Shown here: positions 37,568-46,773 of the stretch, one piece after another | How positions within the stretch are numbered: position 1 is the stretch's first letter | How the letters are laid out: each line of letters begins with the position of its first letter | Source of the DNA: Arthrospira sp. PCC 9108 | Lineage (GTDB): Bacteria; Cyanobacteriota; Cyanobacteriia; Cyanobacteriales; Microcoleaceae | Assembly (NCBI GenBank): GCA_016745315.1 | Contig: CP066886.1 | Coordinates: 372,001-436,000 of the forward strand | Length of the DNA stretch: 64,000 nt | Reading direction: 5' to 3' | Position numbers and translations under genes: made by a program | Notes under the pieces: generated by a model | Told to the model about the DNA's origin: nothing | What the model saw: the letters and a program-made list of their open reading frames with translations, nothing else | Database searches by the model: none

Positions 37568-37766
37568 GTGGAAATTTACACTCCCGTTGTTGCGGTTGAA
37601 ACTTAAACACTTAGCCAAATATTATGATGAGTTTTAATGGCGGTAATTTCAGCGGTAGGGTCTGTTAGAAGCGGCGATAATTTAATTACCTAATCATTAT
37701 CCTAAAAATCCGCCTCGTAACGCACCATAACACCCCGTAAGCAACTGATGGTTAACCCACGAAGAA
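37568..37766. repeat. Copy A of duplicated block (S8 protease tail plus spacer)
   Basis: This block is closely similar to 42702-42916. Its start corresponds to the last codons of the S8 protease gene (ATTTACACTCCCGT, then TTGCGGTTGAAACTTAA), with about 22 bases missing. The noncoding rest shares, for example, CGCACCATAACACCCCGTAA. It shows that this region once carried a second S8 protease gene or arose by unequal duplication. Confidence 0.85.
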
Positions 37767-37777
37767 ACCGGGTTTCT
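37763..37777. repeat. Dispersed palindrome AGAAACCGGGTTTCT
   Basis: One copy of a perfect 15-base palindrome found at many sites in the right half of the window. Confidence 0.85.
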
Positions 37778-37779
37778 CA

Positions 37780-39171
37780 CTAGCGAATCAAGTGATTAAC
37801 ATATTGTTTAATCACTGGTTGTAAAGTTAACCCTGATGATTTTTCCAGTAAATTGCGTCTGGTTAAAGATTGAATAGCTTTTAAGAAATCTTTAACGGCT
37901 AAAAGTTCTGGGGGTTTCTGGGTAATTTTTAGAGGTTTTTCTTGATTGGCTAACCACTGAATCAGGATTTTTTCGGATTCACAGAGGCGTTGATAATGTT
38001 GTTTAAGGATGGGTTCTAAGTCTCCTAAAAATAGGGTGGGATAGGAGAGATATTCTTGAACGCTACCGTTAAATAAATCAAGAATAGTGGAGGCGATGAG
38101 ATTCAGCCATAAAGGGTTAGCGCTGTAAAGTTGGATGAGTTCTGACCATTTTTTCTGGTCTTTGAGTTTTCTGGCGTTGAGAATTTGGGTGGCTAGTTTA
38201 TCTAAACCTGACACTTGTAGAGTTTTACAGTAGGGGTTTTCGGTTTCTAAGGCGGCGATTTCTAGGGGTTGTTCCCAGCTAAGAAGCAGCAGACAACTTT
38301 GGTGGGGGAGTTGTCCAATTTCATTAATTAATTGACCATAGTTTTGATATTCGGGGCGATAATTGCCGACTAATTCACGCGGGGTTAAGGTTTCTTGAAA
38401 GTCATCCAGAATGATTAAGCAGCGGTGGCTTCTGAGATGGTCTAACATGGAATTATCAGAATTTAAGGAGTTGGTGATTGATGGGTTTTGACTGGAGGGT
38501 GGTGGGGCGAGAGATTCGATGATATGACTTTGTAGGGCGTTGAAATTGGGGAATTTGCGATGACTGCGCCACAGAATGCGATCGAAGTTGTCTTGGATTT
38601 GTTCTACCAGTTGTCTGGCGAGGGCGGTTTTACCAATTCCCGATAGTCCGGTGAGGGTAACAATGCGACTATTTTCTGTGAGTATCCATTGTTTAAGGGT
38701 AGCCAGTTCGTCGGTGCGGTTGTAGAGGCGATCGTATTCGGGGGCTTGGCTGAGGTCGTGGCGAGGTTTGGATTTGCTGCTGGGAGGGGAGGGCGATCGA
38801 TTTTGTGATTTATTGTATAGGTTGCTACAGAAATTTTCGATAAGCGATCGAACATTCTTCTTTTTAACATCCTCTCCCAACAGATCCGATAGGAGTTTCC
38901 ACAATTGCGATGCCGACTTCCTAACGTGATCGCTACTACAGTATTTCTGGAGGCTTTGCCCTGGGGACGCATGGAATATACGAAGACGAAAACCATTACC
39001 CGGGTTCACGATGAGCAGTTTAGGGAGGAGTTGCTGGAAGAGGCGATCGCACAACCTTTGTCTCCGAGTCAAATTAAGGAACCTATCCGCGCTCATATCA
39101 GGCTGAACAGCAATCAGCCGCACCTTCTTTAATGAGCCAAATAGATGCAGTTTAAATGGCGATGAAAACAC
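37780..39171 (-). pseudogene. STAND (NB-ARC-like) ATPase, copy A, N-terminus replaced
   Basis: This is a paralogue of the gene at 44029-45375. From about residue 80 onward it is similar throughout: CSSDHVRKSASQLWKLLSDL, Walker A GLSGIGKTALARQL, Walker B CLIILDDF, and the helical C-terminal part. Upstream of base 38937 the similarity stops at the Cys of the HTH domain. The first 80 residues of the open frame are the antisense of an unrelated coding-like fragment. The VMAP-type HTH domain is therefore half lost, and the gene is probably inactive or has a chimeric start. Confidence 0.75.
38937..39132 (+). pseudogene. Unidentified coding-like fragment joined to STAND copy A
   Basis: On the + strand this fragment reads VFLEALPWGRMEYTKTKT and continues to a stop at 39132 with normal codon use (REELLEEAIAQ). 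It lacks a start of its own. It looks like the 3' end of an unknown gene placed by recombination at the breakpoint in the STAND gene. I do not recognise the family. Confidence 0.4.
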
Positions 39172-39374
39172 CCTAAATATAATATAGAAGGTCAGTTGTT
39201 AAAGCATAGTCTTCGCCTGGTTGTGAAGTATTCATTTTTTAAATCTATTAAATGAACCCATCACCCTCAAGAGTAAACGATTTTGGTAAATTTTTTCTCT
39301 AAATATGAGATATGAGTTATAATATATAATAGCATCACCAAGGGTGGGCTATTATAGAAGGGGATACCAGATTT

Positions 39375-40373
39375 ATGTCTACTGCTCGTCAAATCATAGC
39401 GCTTATAAAAAGCCAAATAGAAGGCGAAGATCAGCAGTTTTATTCTGCAGCCCTTCAAATTGCAGCGCATGAAGCAAGGCAGGGACATGGAAAATTGGCT
39501 CAAGAAATTCGGGAGTTAATTGATGAAGCTAAAAACCGGGGTTCGGCGATCGAGCGAAAAAATAGTGCAGTACCGTTAGTTCAGCCAAAAGGTGAATTAG
39601 CTAATTTACTATCAGCACGTTACCCAGAGACTAAGCTATCTGATATGGTACTCTCATCAGAGCTTGAAACCAAACTTCAGCGGATTCTTACCGAACAAAA
39701 ACAGCGTAGTCGTCTGCAAAATTATAACCTATCTCCCCGGCGAAAAATTCTTTTATTAGGACACCCTGGTTCTGGCAAAACAATGACTGCCGCCGCTTTA
39801 GCCGGTGAGTTACAACTTCCGCTGATGACGGTTATATATAGTAGCTTAATTGGGAAGTTTATGGGAGAAACTGCCAGCAGACTTCAATTAATTTTTGATG
39901 CAATGTCACTAACACGGGGCGTTTATTTTTTTGATGAATTTGATGCCATTGGGGCGCACCGCAACAGTGCCAATGATGTGGGAGAGATTAGGCGCGTATT
40001 AAATTCATTTTTATTATTTATAGAGAATGACCACAGTGATAGTTTAATCATCGCAGCGACCAATCATCACAATTTATTAGATGAAGCTCTTTTTAGAAGA
40101 TTTGATGATGTGATTTCATATACGCTTCCCAGCGAAGAAATGATTCGCCGCGTTTTAGAAAATAGGCTAATATTATTTGATATTCATTGGCATGATTGGT
40201 CAGAGATTTTTAAGGCGGCACAAAATTTAAGTTTGGCTGAAATTGTTCGTGCTGCCGATGAAGCAGCAAAACAGGCTGTACTATTAAATACTGAAGAAAT
40301 TGACCATGAACATTTGCTGGCGACTATTTTAGAAAGACGCAACATTAACCATCCAGTATTGACCAAAGTGTAG
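39375..40373 (+). CDS. AAA+ ATPase paired with a subtilisin-like protease
   Basis: This 332-residue protein has an N-terminal helical region (about 1-100), then an AAA+ module: Walker A GHPGSGKTM (129-137), Walker B VYFFDEFD (183-190), sensor 1 IIAATNHHN and the arginine-finger region LFRRFDD. It resembles the ATPases found immediately before S8 peptidases in many bacteria, which are suspected conflict or stress systems. Eight bases separate it from the protease gene, so they are co-transcribed. It seems intact, unlike its partner. Confidence 0.85.
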   Translation: MSTARQIIALIKSQIEGEDQQFYSAALQIAAHEARQGHGKLAQEIRELIDEAKNRGSAIERKNSAVPLVQPKGELANLLSARYPETKLSDMVLSSELETKLQRILTEQKQRSRLQNYNLSPRRKILLLGHPGSGKTMTAAALAGELQLPLMTVIYSSLIGKFMGETASRLQLIFDAMSLTRGVYFFDEFDAIGAHRNSANDVGEIRRVLNSFLLFIENDHSDSLIIAATNHHNLLDEALFRRFDDVISYTLPSEEMIRRVLENRLILFDIHWHDWSEIFKAAQNLSLAEIVRAADEAAKQAVLLNTEEIDHEHLLATILERRNINHPVLTKV

Positions 40374-40381
40374 GCGCGATT

Positions 40382-42761
40382 ATGTCCCAAGAATCCCGTG
40401 AGTTTGCTCATATTTACTTACCGGAAAATGGCCGGAGTGAAAATTATACACGACCCCGACAAGGTGGGGGTTCTAAGTCACCTCCCAATCGCGATAGATT
40501 AGCTCATGCTAGGTATTTAGAGGAACAAATCGGCCAAGCAATTCAGCAAGCTAATGAAATACTAAACTCTCGTGATTCTCAACTAGCTACCGGAGTACCG
40601 GGGGTTTACTTAGAATTTCGGATTAAAAGTGAGGAAACCATTGCTTTAAAGTCCTTAGAAAACAGGAAAAAAAAGGTTGAATTGGTGGCAGTGAAGAAAA
40701 TACCTGAGCAGGAAGGTATGGTTCTGGCAACAGTTTTTGTGCCAGAGTCAGCCCAGGATTACTTTCTGAAAAAAGTAGAACAGTATCGAGATGAAAATAC
40801 CAATAAAGAAAACCCCAAAAATGAGGCACTTGTAGCTCGGTTAGAAGCTGTTCAAATTGGCACAGTTCAATCACTATTCACTGATAATCCCGCCCTATTT
40901 CCCGAAAATGGGCGAGAGGTTTGGTGGGAAGTTTGGCTGCGAAAAGGTAAACAAGAAGGATTTAAACAGATTACTCAAAAGCTGGAGATTCCGACAAAAC
41001 CTCATGCAATTTCTTTTCCAGAACGTGAGGTTGTTTTGGCTATGTCTAATTGGGAAGCAATGGCACGAGTCATCAATCATTCTGATGCAGTAGCAGAATT
41101 ACGCATCGCTAAGGATACTCCATCAATGTTTCTGGAAATGCGAACTTTAGAACAAGCGCAATGGGTTGATGATTTAGAAAACCGACTCCTTGAACCAGGT
41201 AAACACGCGGTATCTATTTGTGTATTAGATAGTGGAGTTACTAGAATTCATCCCCTACTTTCGCCCGGACTAGATGCCAATGATATGCACACGGTTGAAC
41301 CCTCTTGGGGGGTTAATGATAGCGCTTTTTGGCATGGTCATGGTACAGCAATGGCTGGTTTATGTTTGTATTCTGACCAACTCATCGATTGGTTAGCCAC
41401 ATCGGAAAACGTGAAACTTTTACACCGCATTGAATCAGTGAAAATTCTGCCCAATACCGGACAAAATCAACCTGAGCTTTACGGTGCAATTACAGAGCAG
41501 GGGGTTTCTTTACCTGAAATTGAAAATCCCGATCGCCCTCGGGTTTTTTGTCTGGCGGTAACAAGTAGTATTGACTCAATGAGAGGAACGCCATCATCTT
41601 GGTCAGCAGCAGTGGATCAGCTATGTTTCAATGATGGTAAATTCCGACGATTTATGATTATTTCTGCTGGTAATATTTATCAAGATATTCTGGCAGAGGA
41701 TTACCTCAATATTAATGATATTGAAACCATAGAAAATCCTGGGCAAGCGTGGAATCCTCTAATTGTCGGTGCTTATACTGAAAAAATTAATATTATCGAC
41801 TCTAATTATCAGGGTTGGCAGCCCTTAGCCCCTGGAGGCGATCTTTCTCCTCGTAGTAGGACTTCAGTTACATGGGACAGTCAATGGCCGATTCGTCCAG
41901 ATGTGGTGTTTGAAGGTGGAAATATGGCCTTTGATCAAAATCCAGCAGAGTCTATTGATGATCTGTGTCTGCTAACCACTCACTATCGACCAAATATTAG
42001 AATGTTCGATCGCATGAGCGATACAAGCTCTAGAATGGACTCGAGCAATGCAGAATCACTTTGAGGCTGCATCCTCTAAAACTGCTAGAGGTGCGCTTTT
42101 GAGGCGTTATGGTTATGGAGTTCCTGATTTAGGACGGGCGCTTAAAAGTACCCGTAATGATTTAACCCTAATTATTGAAGATGAACTCCAACCGTTTTGT
42201 TTAGAAAATAGCCGGGTTAAAACTAAAGAGATGAAGTTTCATAAGTTGCCTTGGCCGAGTGAAAACCTAAAAATCTTAGGAGAAGCAAAGATAGAGTTAA
42301 AAATTACTTTATCCTATTTTATTGAACCCAATCCAGGAGAGCGGGGATGGGCATATCGCCATCGTTATCCTTCTCACGGGTTGCGCTTCAAGGTCAAAGA
42401 CTCTTTAGAAACTGATAATGATTTCAGACGGCGAATTAATGAAGCTGTTCGAGAAGAGGAAGAGGACAGAAGAAGTTCAAGTCATTCTGATGATAATAAC
42501 TGGTTTCTTGGCCCAAATACCAGGGATGGCGGTTCTCTACATTCTGATATTTGGTATGGTACTGCTGCTGAATTAGCCCAAAAAGATGCGATCGCTGTAT
42601 ATCCAGTAGGGGGATGGTGGAAAGAAAAAAAATATTTAGATCGTTACGATCAAATGGCACCCTATTCAATGATTGTTTCCATTCGAGTCCCGGAAGTTGA
42701 AGTGGACATTTACACTCCCGTTTACAATTTAGTGAGTACATCTGTTGCGGTTGAAACTTAA
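40382..42761 (+). pseudogene. Subtilisin-like S8 protease, disrupted by internal deletion and frameshift
   Basis: The first frame (40382-42064) has the catalytic Asp D283 (CVLDSGVTRIHP), His H320 (HGHGTAMAG) and a Ser in SDTSS (about S549). It then ends within 11 residues. The second frame, up to 42761, continues LEWTRAMQNHFEAASSKTAR and RRYGYGVPDLGRAL, the normal C-terminal part. The helix that should follow the catalytic Ser (TALAA-type through HSAEWT) is missing, about 40 residues. A deletion between about 42029 and 42033 joined the ends out of frame. The protease is probably inactive. An AAA+ ATPase gene precedes it. Confidence 0.85.
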
Positions 42762-42916
42762 ACACTTAGCCAAATATTATAATGGTTTTTAATGGCGATA
42801 ACTTCATCGGTAGGGTGTTTGAGGATCGGCGATAATTTAATTAACTAATAATTATCCTACAAATCCGCCTCGTAACGCACCATAACACCCCGTAACCAAC
42901 TGATGGTTAACCAACA
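42702..42916. repeat. Copy B of duplicated block
   Basis: The end of the S8 gene and the following spacer, similar to 37568-37766. In both copies a STAND ATPase gene follows on the opposite strand, here after an inserted stretch of about 1.1 kb. Confidence 0.85.
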
Positions 42917-43168
42917 GAAAAAGAAACCGGGTTTCCACAATAATGAGCGCATTTTAGCCAATACTTATTAAATAAACCCGGTTTCTCAGATTGATTGATT
43001 AGAATATAATCATCATAAATACAGACTTAGGCTAACGAAATTTATACCCGAAATCGTCTAAATTCCCTTTGAAATTACTCGTTTTCAACTGCCCCCAGCC
43101 ATTCAAAATCGGTGGGAATTTCTCTGAAAACGTCAGGATGAGGTTTATCCTTTGTCTCAAGCCGAACA
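42917..43168. other. Palindrome-flanked spacer
   Basis: AAGAAACCGGGTTTC at 42921-42935 and AAACCCGGTTTCT at 42974-42986 form one REP-like unit. No gene is seen; this is the left edge of the sequence inserted in copy B. Confidence 0.5.
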
Positions 43169-43315
43169 ACTCCTTGATTTTGTACAGATTGAAGATCTAT
43201 CCAAAGTGTAGATCGCACTGCTGTAATCACAGTTTCCCCAGCCCTGGAATCCCATAATTCCTCATGCACCGCACCGGGAATTAAAATGCTCCAACAAAGC
43301 TGCGATATTAGGCTG
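43169..43315 (-). pseudogene. DUF3368 PIN-type toxin remnant
   Basis: The stretch is similar to the intact toxin gene at 61340-61834, covering HEELWDSRAGETVITAVRS (LDSRAGETVITAVRS in the intact copy) and LQSVQNQ. It lacks both ends and contains frame breaks. It is a fossil of the same module. Confidence 0.8.
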
Positions 43316-43344
43316 TTTCAAACCTGGATTCCGTATAATAACTC

Positions 43345-43461
43345 ATTGGCTTTCCCTAAGCTAATTTTATCTTGCTGAAATAACATCAGCACAATTTCCA
43401 ACAATAGCTCATTTTCATAAAAAGCCACTCGCCTTTACTAGGTCATCGGAAATTACTAAAC
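43345..43461 (-). pseudogene. UPF0175 antitoxin remnant
   Basis: This is the 5' half of an antitoxin gene similar to 61831-62076, with the same ATG context. An extra base (CATAAAAAGCC instead of CAGAAAAGCC) breaks the frame. The same lesion is found in the third copy at 62975-63133, so these two share an ancestor. Confidence 0.8.
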
Positions 43462-43558
43462 TCATGGGTAACTCTCCTAGGCTGAAATCTCCTGCTTAAA
43501 TCTTAGCAGCCGGGGGAGCGATCGCCCACCATTGCGGATAACCTATCGCCGGAGACTC

Positions 43559-43621
43559 AGAAACCGGGCTTCTACCGGAGTTTTGCCTTCTCACAGGGAT
43601 TTTGCCATCAACCCGGTTTCT
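43559..43621. repeat. REP-like palindrome pair
   Basis: AGAAACCGGGCTTCT and AACCCGGTTTCT in opposite orientation with about 37 bases between. Confidence 0.65.
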
Positions 43622-43624
43622 ATT

Positions 43625-43786
43625 GTGGTGATTGATTTAGAAACTGGAGATTTTGAAGTCGATGTGAGTGAAATTGCCGCCGGCGATCGCCTTGAAGCTA
43701 CTCACCCTGATGCTCAAATCTGGATTGTTCGAATCGGTTCGGGCTATGTCCGTCGCTTCGGTGGACGAACCAAGAGAATTGGATGA
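43625..43786 (+). CDS. Small protein of unknown function (possible partial gene)
   Basis: From a GTG at 43625 this frame encodes 53 residues with protein-like character (LETGDFEVDVSEIAAGDRLE and WIVRIGSGYVRRFGGRTKRIG). The frame is open further upstream to 43532 but crosses the repeat palindrome, so the true start or N-terminus may be lost. It overlaps the next frame by an ATGA-type junction, as TA or protease pairs often do. Confidence 0.4.
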   Translation: MVIDLETGDFEVDVSEIAAGDRLEATHPDAQIWIVRIGSGYVRRFGGRTKRIG

Positions 43787-43998
43787 TTACTGGAATCGTT
43801 AATAGAGATTTTGAACCGATTATTCCCCTGTCAGTGTCTTTCGACTACGACTTGAATCCTATCTTTGAAGACTTACGTCAAAAGGAAGCAGAAAGCGGTC
43901 GAGAGGTTGTCAATTTATCCCGCCAACCGGGTCTAAAAAACCGTTGGAGTCAGCCATCCCTTGAGGGTGAACGAGAGGAAACCTACCCACCCCGATAA
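43783..43998 (+). pseudogene. Chimeric small ORF: retropepsin-like N-terminus joined to a TA-partner C-terminus
   Basis: The first 18 residues (MITGIVNRDFEPIIPLSV) resemble the start of clan AA aspartic proteases. From residue 19 the frame matches the small protein at 63794 (FDYDLNPIFEDLRQKEAESG, then REVVNLSRQPG). The two parts come from different genes, so this is a recombination product, probably without function. Confidence 0.5.
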
Positions 43999-44028
43999 TT
44001 GGGGGTGAGGTGTATTCGGGTCCTGGGA

Positions 44029-45375
44029 TTAGTTTGAGTCCCCGCATTCAGCTAAGTTTCGGATGTATTGTCGGATGACGGGCTGTAGGGTTAAATGGGA
44101 TGAGGAGTCTAATAAGCTACGTCGTTTGAGAGATTGGACGGCTTTTAAGAACTCTCGGTTCGATAAAAGATTGGGGGGTTTCTGGTTGATGGTGACGGGC
44201 GGGTTTTGCTGGGCTAACCAATGCAGCAGGGTTTTTTCCGAGTCGCTGAGGCGTTGATAATGTCGGTTGAGGATGGGTTCTAAGTCTCCTAAAAAGAGGC
44301 TGGGGTAGGAGAGAAATTGTTGGACGCTACCGTTGAATAATTCATGGATGGTTGAGGCGGTGATATTTAGCCATAAGGGGTTATGGTTGAAGAGTTGGCT
44401 GAGTTCTGGCCATTGTTTGGGGTCTTGGAGTTGGCGATCGCGGAGGATTTGACTGGCCAGTTGAGGAACGCCTTGAACGGGGAGGGTTTTACAGTGGTGG
44501 GTTTCTGTTTCTAAGGCGGCGATGTCTGGGGGGTGTTCCCAAGTCAGCAGCAAAACACAACTTTGATGAGAGAAAGTCCCGAGTTCACGGATGAGTTGAC
44601 TATAGCCTTGATAGTCTCGACGGTAGCTTTCGACGAAGTGACCGGAGGTTAGGCTGTGTTGGAAGTCGTCGAGGATGATGAAGCAACGGTGAGTTCTCAG
44701 AGACTCTAGGAGGGATGGCTGGGGGGTGGCGGTTGTGGCGACAAACTGGCTGATGTGGTTTTGTAGGGTTTCTAGGTTGGGGAATTTTCGCTGGCTACAC
44801 CAGAGGAGGCGATCGAAGTGGTCTTTTATTTGTTCGACGAGTTGTCTGGCGAGGGCGGTTTTACCGATTCCCGATAATCCAGTTAGGGTGATGATGCGGC
44901 TATGTTCGCTGACTATCCACTGTTTGAGGGTGGTGAGTTCGTCGTGACGGGGGTGGAGGCGATCGTATTCGGGGGCTTGGCTAAGATCCTGGCGGGGTAT
45001 GGTATCGGATTCGCTACTGCTGGATGATGGGTTGGTTGAGATTTTTGGCTCGTTGTATAACTCACTACAGACATTATTTATGTGATTGCCGATATGTACG
45101 CCATCGTTGTGATAAGAGAATATTCCGTTTTCGATGAGCGATCGTACATTCTTTTTTTTTACATCCTCTCCCAGTAGTTCCGAGAGGAGTTTCCATAAGT
45201 CGGATGCTGATTTCCTGACGTGATCGCTCGTACAGTGGTATTCGTCTGCTATGTCTTTATATCCTTTACCTTGCCATGCACCTTCTAAGATGGCGCGTTG
45301 CAGGCTATCTAGGTATTTTCCCGTAGTCTTTAGAAGCAGGCGATCGGTCCACTGCAACGCTTCCTGAATCTCCAT
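44029..45375 (-). CDS. STAND (NB-ARC-like) ATPase with VMAP-type HTH N-terminus, copy B
   Basis: This 448-residue signalling ATPase has an N-terminal HTH (about 1-85: LQRAILEGAWQGKGYKDIAD, HCTSDHVRKSASDLW) of the vWA-MoxR-associated type, often called VMAP. A linker leads to the NTPase with Walker A GLSGIGKTALARQL near residue 165 and Walker B CFIILDDF. The C-terminal winged-helix-like part ends without sensor repeats such as WD40 or TPR. Such proteins act as switches in conflict and stress systems. The start, ATG 45375, is the only good one. It faces the S8 gene tail to tail. Confidence 0.8.
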   Translation of the reverse strand: MEIQEALQWTDRLLLKTTGKYLDSLQRAILEGAWQGKGYKDIADEYHCTSDHVRKSASDLWKLLSELLGEDVKKKNVRSLIENGIFSYHNDGVHIGNHINNVCSELYNEPKISTNPSSSSSESDTIPRQDLSQAPEYDRLHPRHDELTTLKQWIVSEHSRIITLTGLSGIGKTALARQLVEQIKDHFDRLLWCSQRKFPNLETLQNHISQFVATTATPQPSLLESLRTHRCFIILDDFQHSLTSGHFVESYRRDYQGYSQLIRELGTFSHQSCVLLLTWEHPPDIAALETETHHCKTLPVQGVPQLASQILRDRQLQDPKQWPELSQLFNHNPLWLNITASTIHELFNGSVQQFLSYPSLFLGDLEPILNRHYQRLSDSEKTLLHWLAQQNPPVTINQKPPNLLSNREFLKAVQSLKRRSLLDSSSHLTLQPVIRQYIRNLAECGDSN

Positions 45376-45413
45376 AGCTGCTCACCCAGGTTGTAGTTTT
45401 GTTGTTTATGCAC

Positions 45414-45519
45414 CCCCCATTTTCCCACATTTTCACCTTTTTAGGTACGTTATATTATTTTTTCTCACAATCCTGTTTTTGGGGCGTGATTTTAAAGTCC
45501 CCCTAAGTCTCACTTTTTT
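45414..45519 (+). repeat. Word pair, first copy
   Basis: CCCCCATTTTCCCACATTTT at 45414-45433 and, 85 bases from its start, CCCCCTAAGTCTCACTTTTT at 45499. Both recur in the same order at 45875-45961 with one and two mismatches. They lie upstream of STAND copy B. Confidence 0.75.
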
Positions 45520-45874
45520 GGGGTTGGCAAATGGAAAATAAGTTGAGATACTAGGCATTGATTAATCTAAGTCGGCCTGATTGACTGGCAAAAATTTAAG
45601 CGTGAGCCGTAGGAGGGTAAGAGAGAACCGGGAACTCAAGGCGAGAGGAGCGAGCCTGATGCTTTCGTCGATAAGCCATAGCCGGGTCACGGTCGTGATA
45701 AACGGATTCAGTGCATTTTAGAGCGGGGGGTTATATTTCACAGACTCTCAAGGGTTTGAGTGTTATCTACCATTGAGAGTTCTGGCTCTCCTCCCTTTTT
45801 GTCAGACTCCTTAAAGCCCTGTCTCTACACTTAACCTCTTTCTATCTTCTTTTTTGCCAGTTAATGATCCATAG

Positions 45875-45961
45875 CCCCCATTATCCCACATTTTTAACGA
45901 TTTGAAAACAAAATACTATTTTATAAATACATCAGGAATACCCCCTAAATCCCACTTTTTT
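45875..45961 (+). repeat. Word pair, second copy
   Basis: CCCCCATTATCCCACATTTT and CCCCCTAAATCCCACTTTTT, 66 bases apart, in the same orientation as the first copy. This copy lies upstream of the HTH regulator at 46122. They may be regulator-binding sites or flanks of an insertion. Confidence 0.75.
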
Positions 45962-46103
45962 ACTGTTGAAGGATAATTGAGTATGATAAAATACAAGGTG
46001 AATCCACTCTGAAGTATTGTTTTCATCAATCATATCATTTTAAAATCTTTATAGACGAGCGAATCAGGGTCGGTATTTAGTCTAGCTTCAAGATTCTATT
46101 GTA

Positions 46104-46113
46104 CTGTATACAG
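46104..46113. promoter_or_regulatory. Palindrome at HTH regulator start
   Basis: CTGTATACAG, a perfect 10-base palindrome, lies 8 bases before the ATG at 46122. It may be an autoregulatory site. Confidence 0.3.
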
Positions 46114-46121
46114 GGTTGTTT

Positions 46122-46715
46122 ATGGAATCATCTCAAAAAGATCTAAATCTTTCTAATAACTCCGGTCAAATTTTGACTGTTTTTCAGCGTAAATACTTGG
46201 AAAAAAGCCTTAAACAAAGCTTGTCCAAGCAGTATTTCAAGCGGATTAAAATTATGTTACTGGCAGATGAGGGTAAAACCCAAACCCAAATTTGCCAAGA
46301 GTTGGGCTGTTCCCATAGTACAGCACGCCATTGGATAACCCTCGCCAAGTCTGGTCAGGCTCACCAGTGGAATAGTAACGCAATTGGCAGACCTCAAACT
46401 GTAAATGATCGATGCTTGCAGCGGTTGAGGGAGTTGGTCACTCAAAGCCCTAGAGAAGTTAAAGTGCCTAACCGTGATTTTACTTATCATACTCGACAGT
46501 GGACAGCAAAGAAACTCAGTGAACACTTATGGGCGGAATTAGGGATTAAAATCAGCGATCGCCATATTAACAGACTGCTCAAACAAATTGGTTTATCTAC
46601 TAGACCTAAATCGAATAACCTTGAGAAAAACGATCCAAAAAAATCAGAAACTAACCAGTCCAGTAAAAGCGGCATTGTGATTAGGGACATTCCAGAAGAT
46701 GTTGCGTTTTCTTAA
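46122..46715 (+). CDS. Helix-turn-helix protein (IS630-type DNA-binding domain without DDE)
   Basis: This protein of about 197 residues has two DNA-binding segments. The first (KTQTQICQELGCSHSTARHW) is a Psq/HTH typical of IS630 transposase N-termini. The second (TYHTRQWTAKKLSEHLWAEL, ISDRHINRLLKQIGL) is a winged helix of the same families. No DDE catalytic domain follows: the protein ends after a polar tail. It is therefore likely a domesticated regulator of the export genes downstream, 58 bases away on the same strand. ATG 46122 is preferred to TTG 46116. A truncated transposase is the alternative. Confidence 0.65.
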   Translation: MESSQKDLNLSNNSGQILTVFQRKYLEKSLKQSLSKQYFKRIKIMLLADEGKTQTQICQELGCSHSTARHWITLAKSGQAHQWNSNAIGRPQTVNDRCLQRLRELVTQSPREVKVPNRDFTYHTRQWTAKKLSEHLWAELGIKISDRHINRLLKQIGLSTRPKSNNLEKNDPKKSETNQSSKSGIVIRDIPEDVAFS

Positions 46716-46773
46716 ACTATAACCCAAAATTTATTAACTGCTATTAAGCGTTGGAACCACTCTCGTTTAAGAA

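Larger units (their letters stand above)
45376..46103. other. Gene-free region between STAND copy B and the HTH regulator
   Basis: This 730-base stretch contains no convincing gene. It holds two repeated word pairs (annotated) and a G/C-richer island at about 45590-45780 (GTGAGCCGTAGGAGGG to CGGTCGTGATAAAC) with several short complementary arms, which might be a structured RNA or the remnant of a mobile element. Confidence 0.45.

Noticed and set aside
42436..42765. Minus-strand frame across the S8 C-terminal part
   Set aside because: It is antisense to the protease tail and has no start signal or recognisable domain.
45590..45780. tRNA or rRNA fragment
   Set aside because: No cloverleaf, anticodon arm or TTCGA loop could be formed, and no rRNA word is recognisable.
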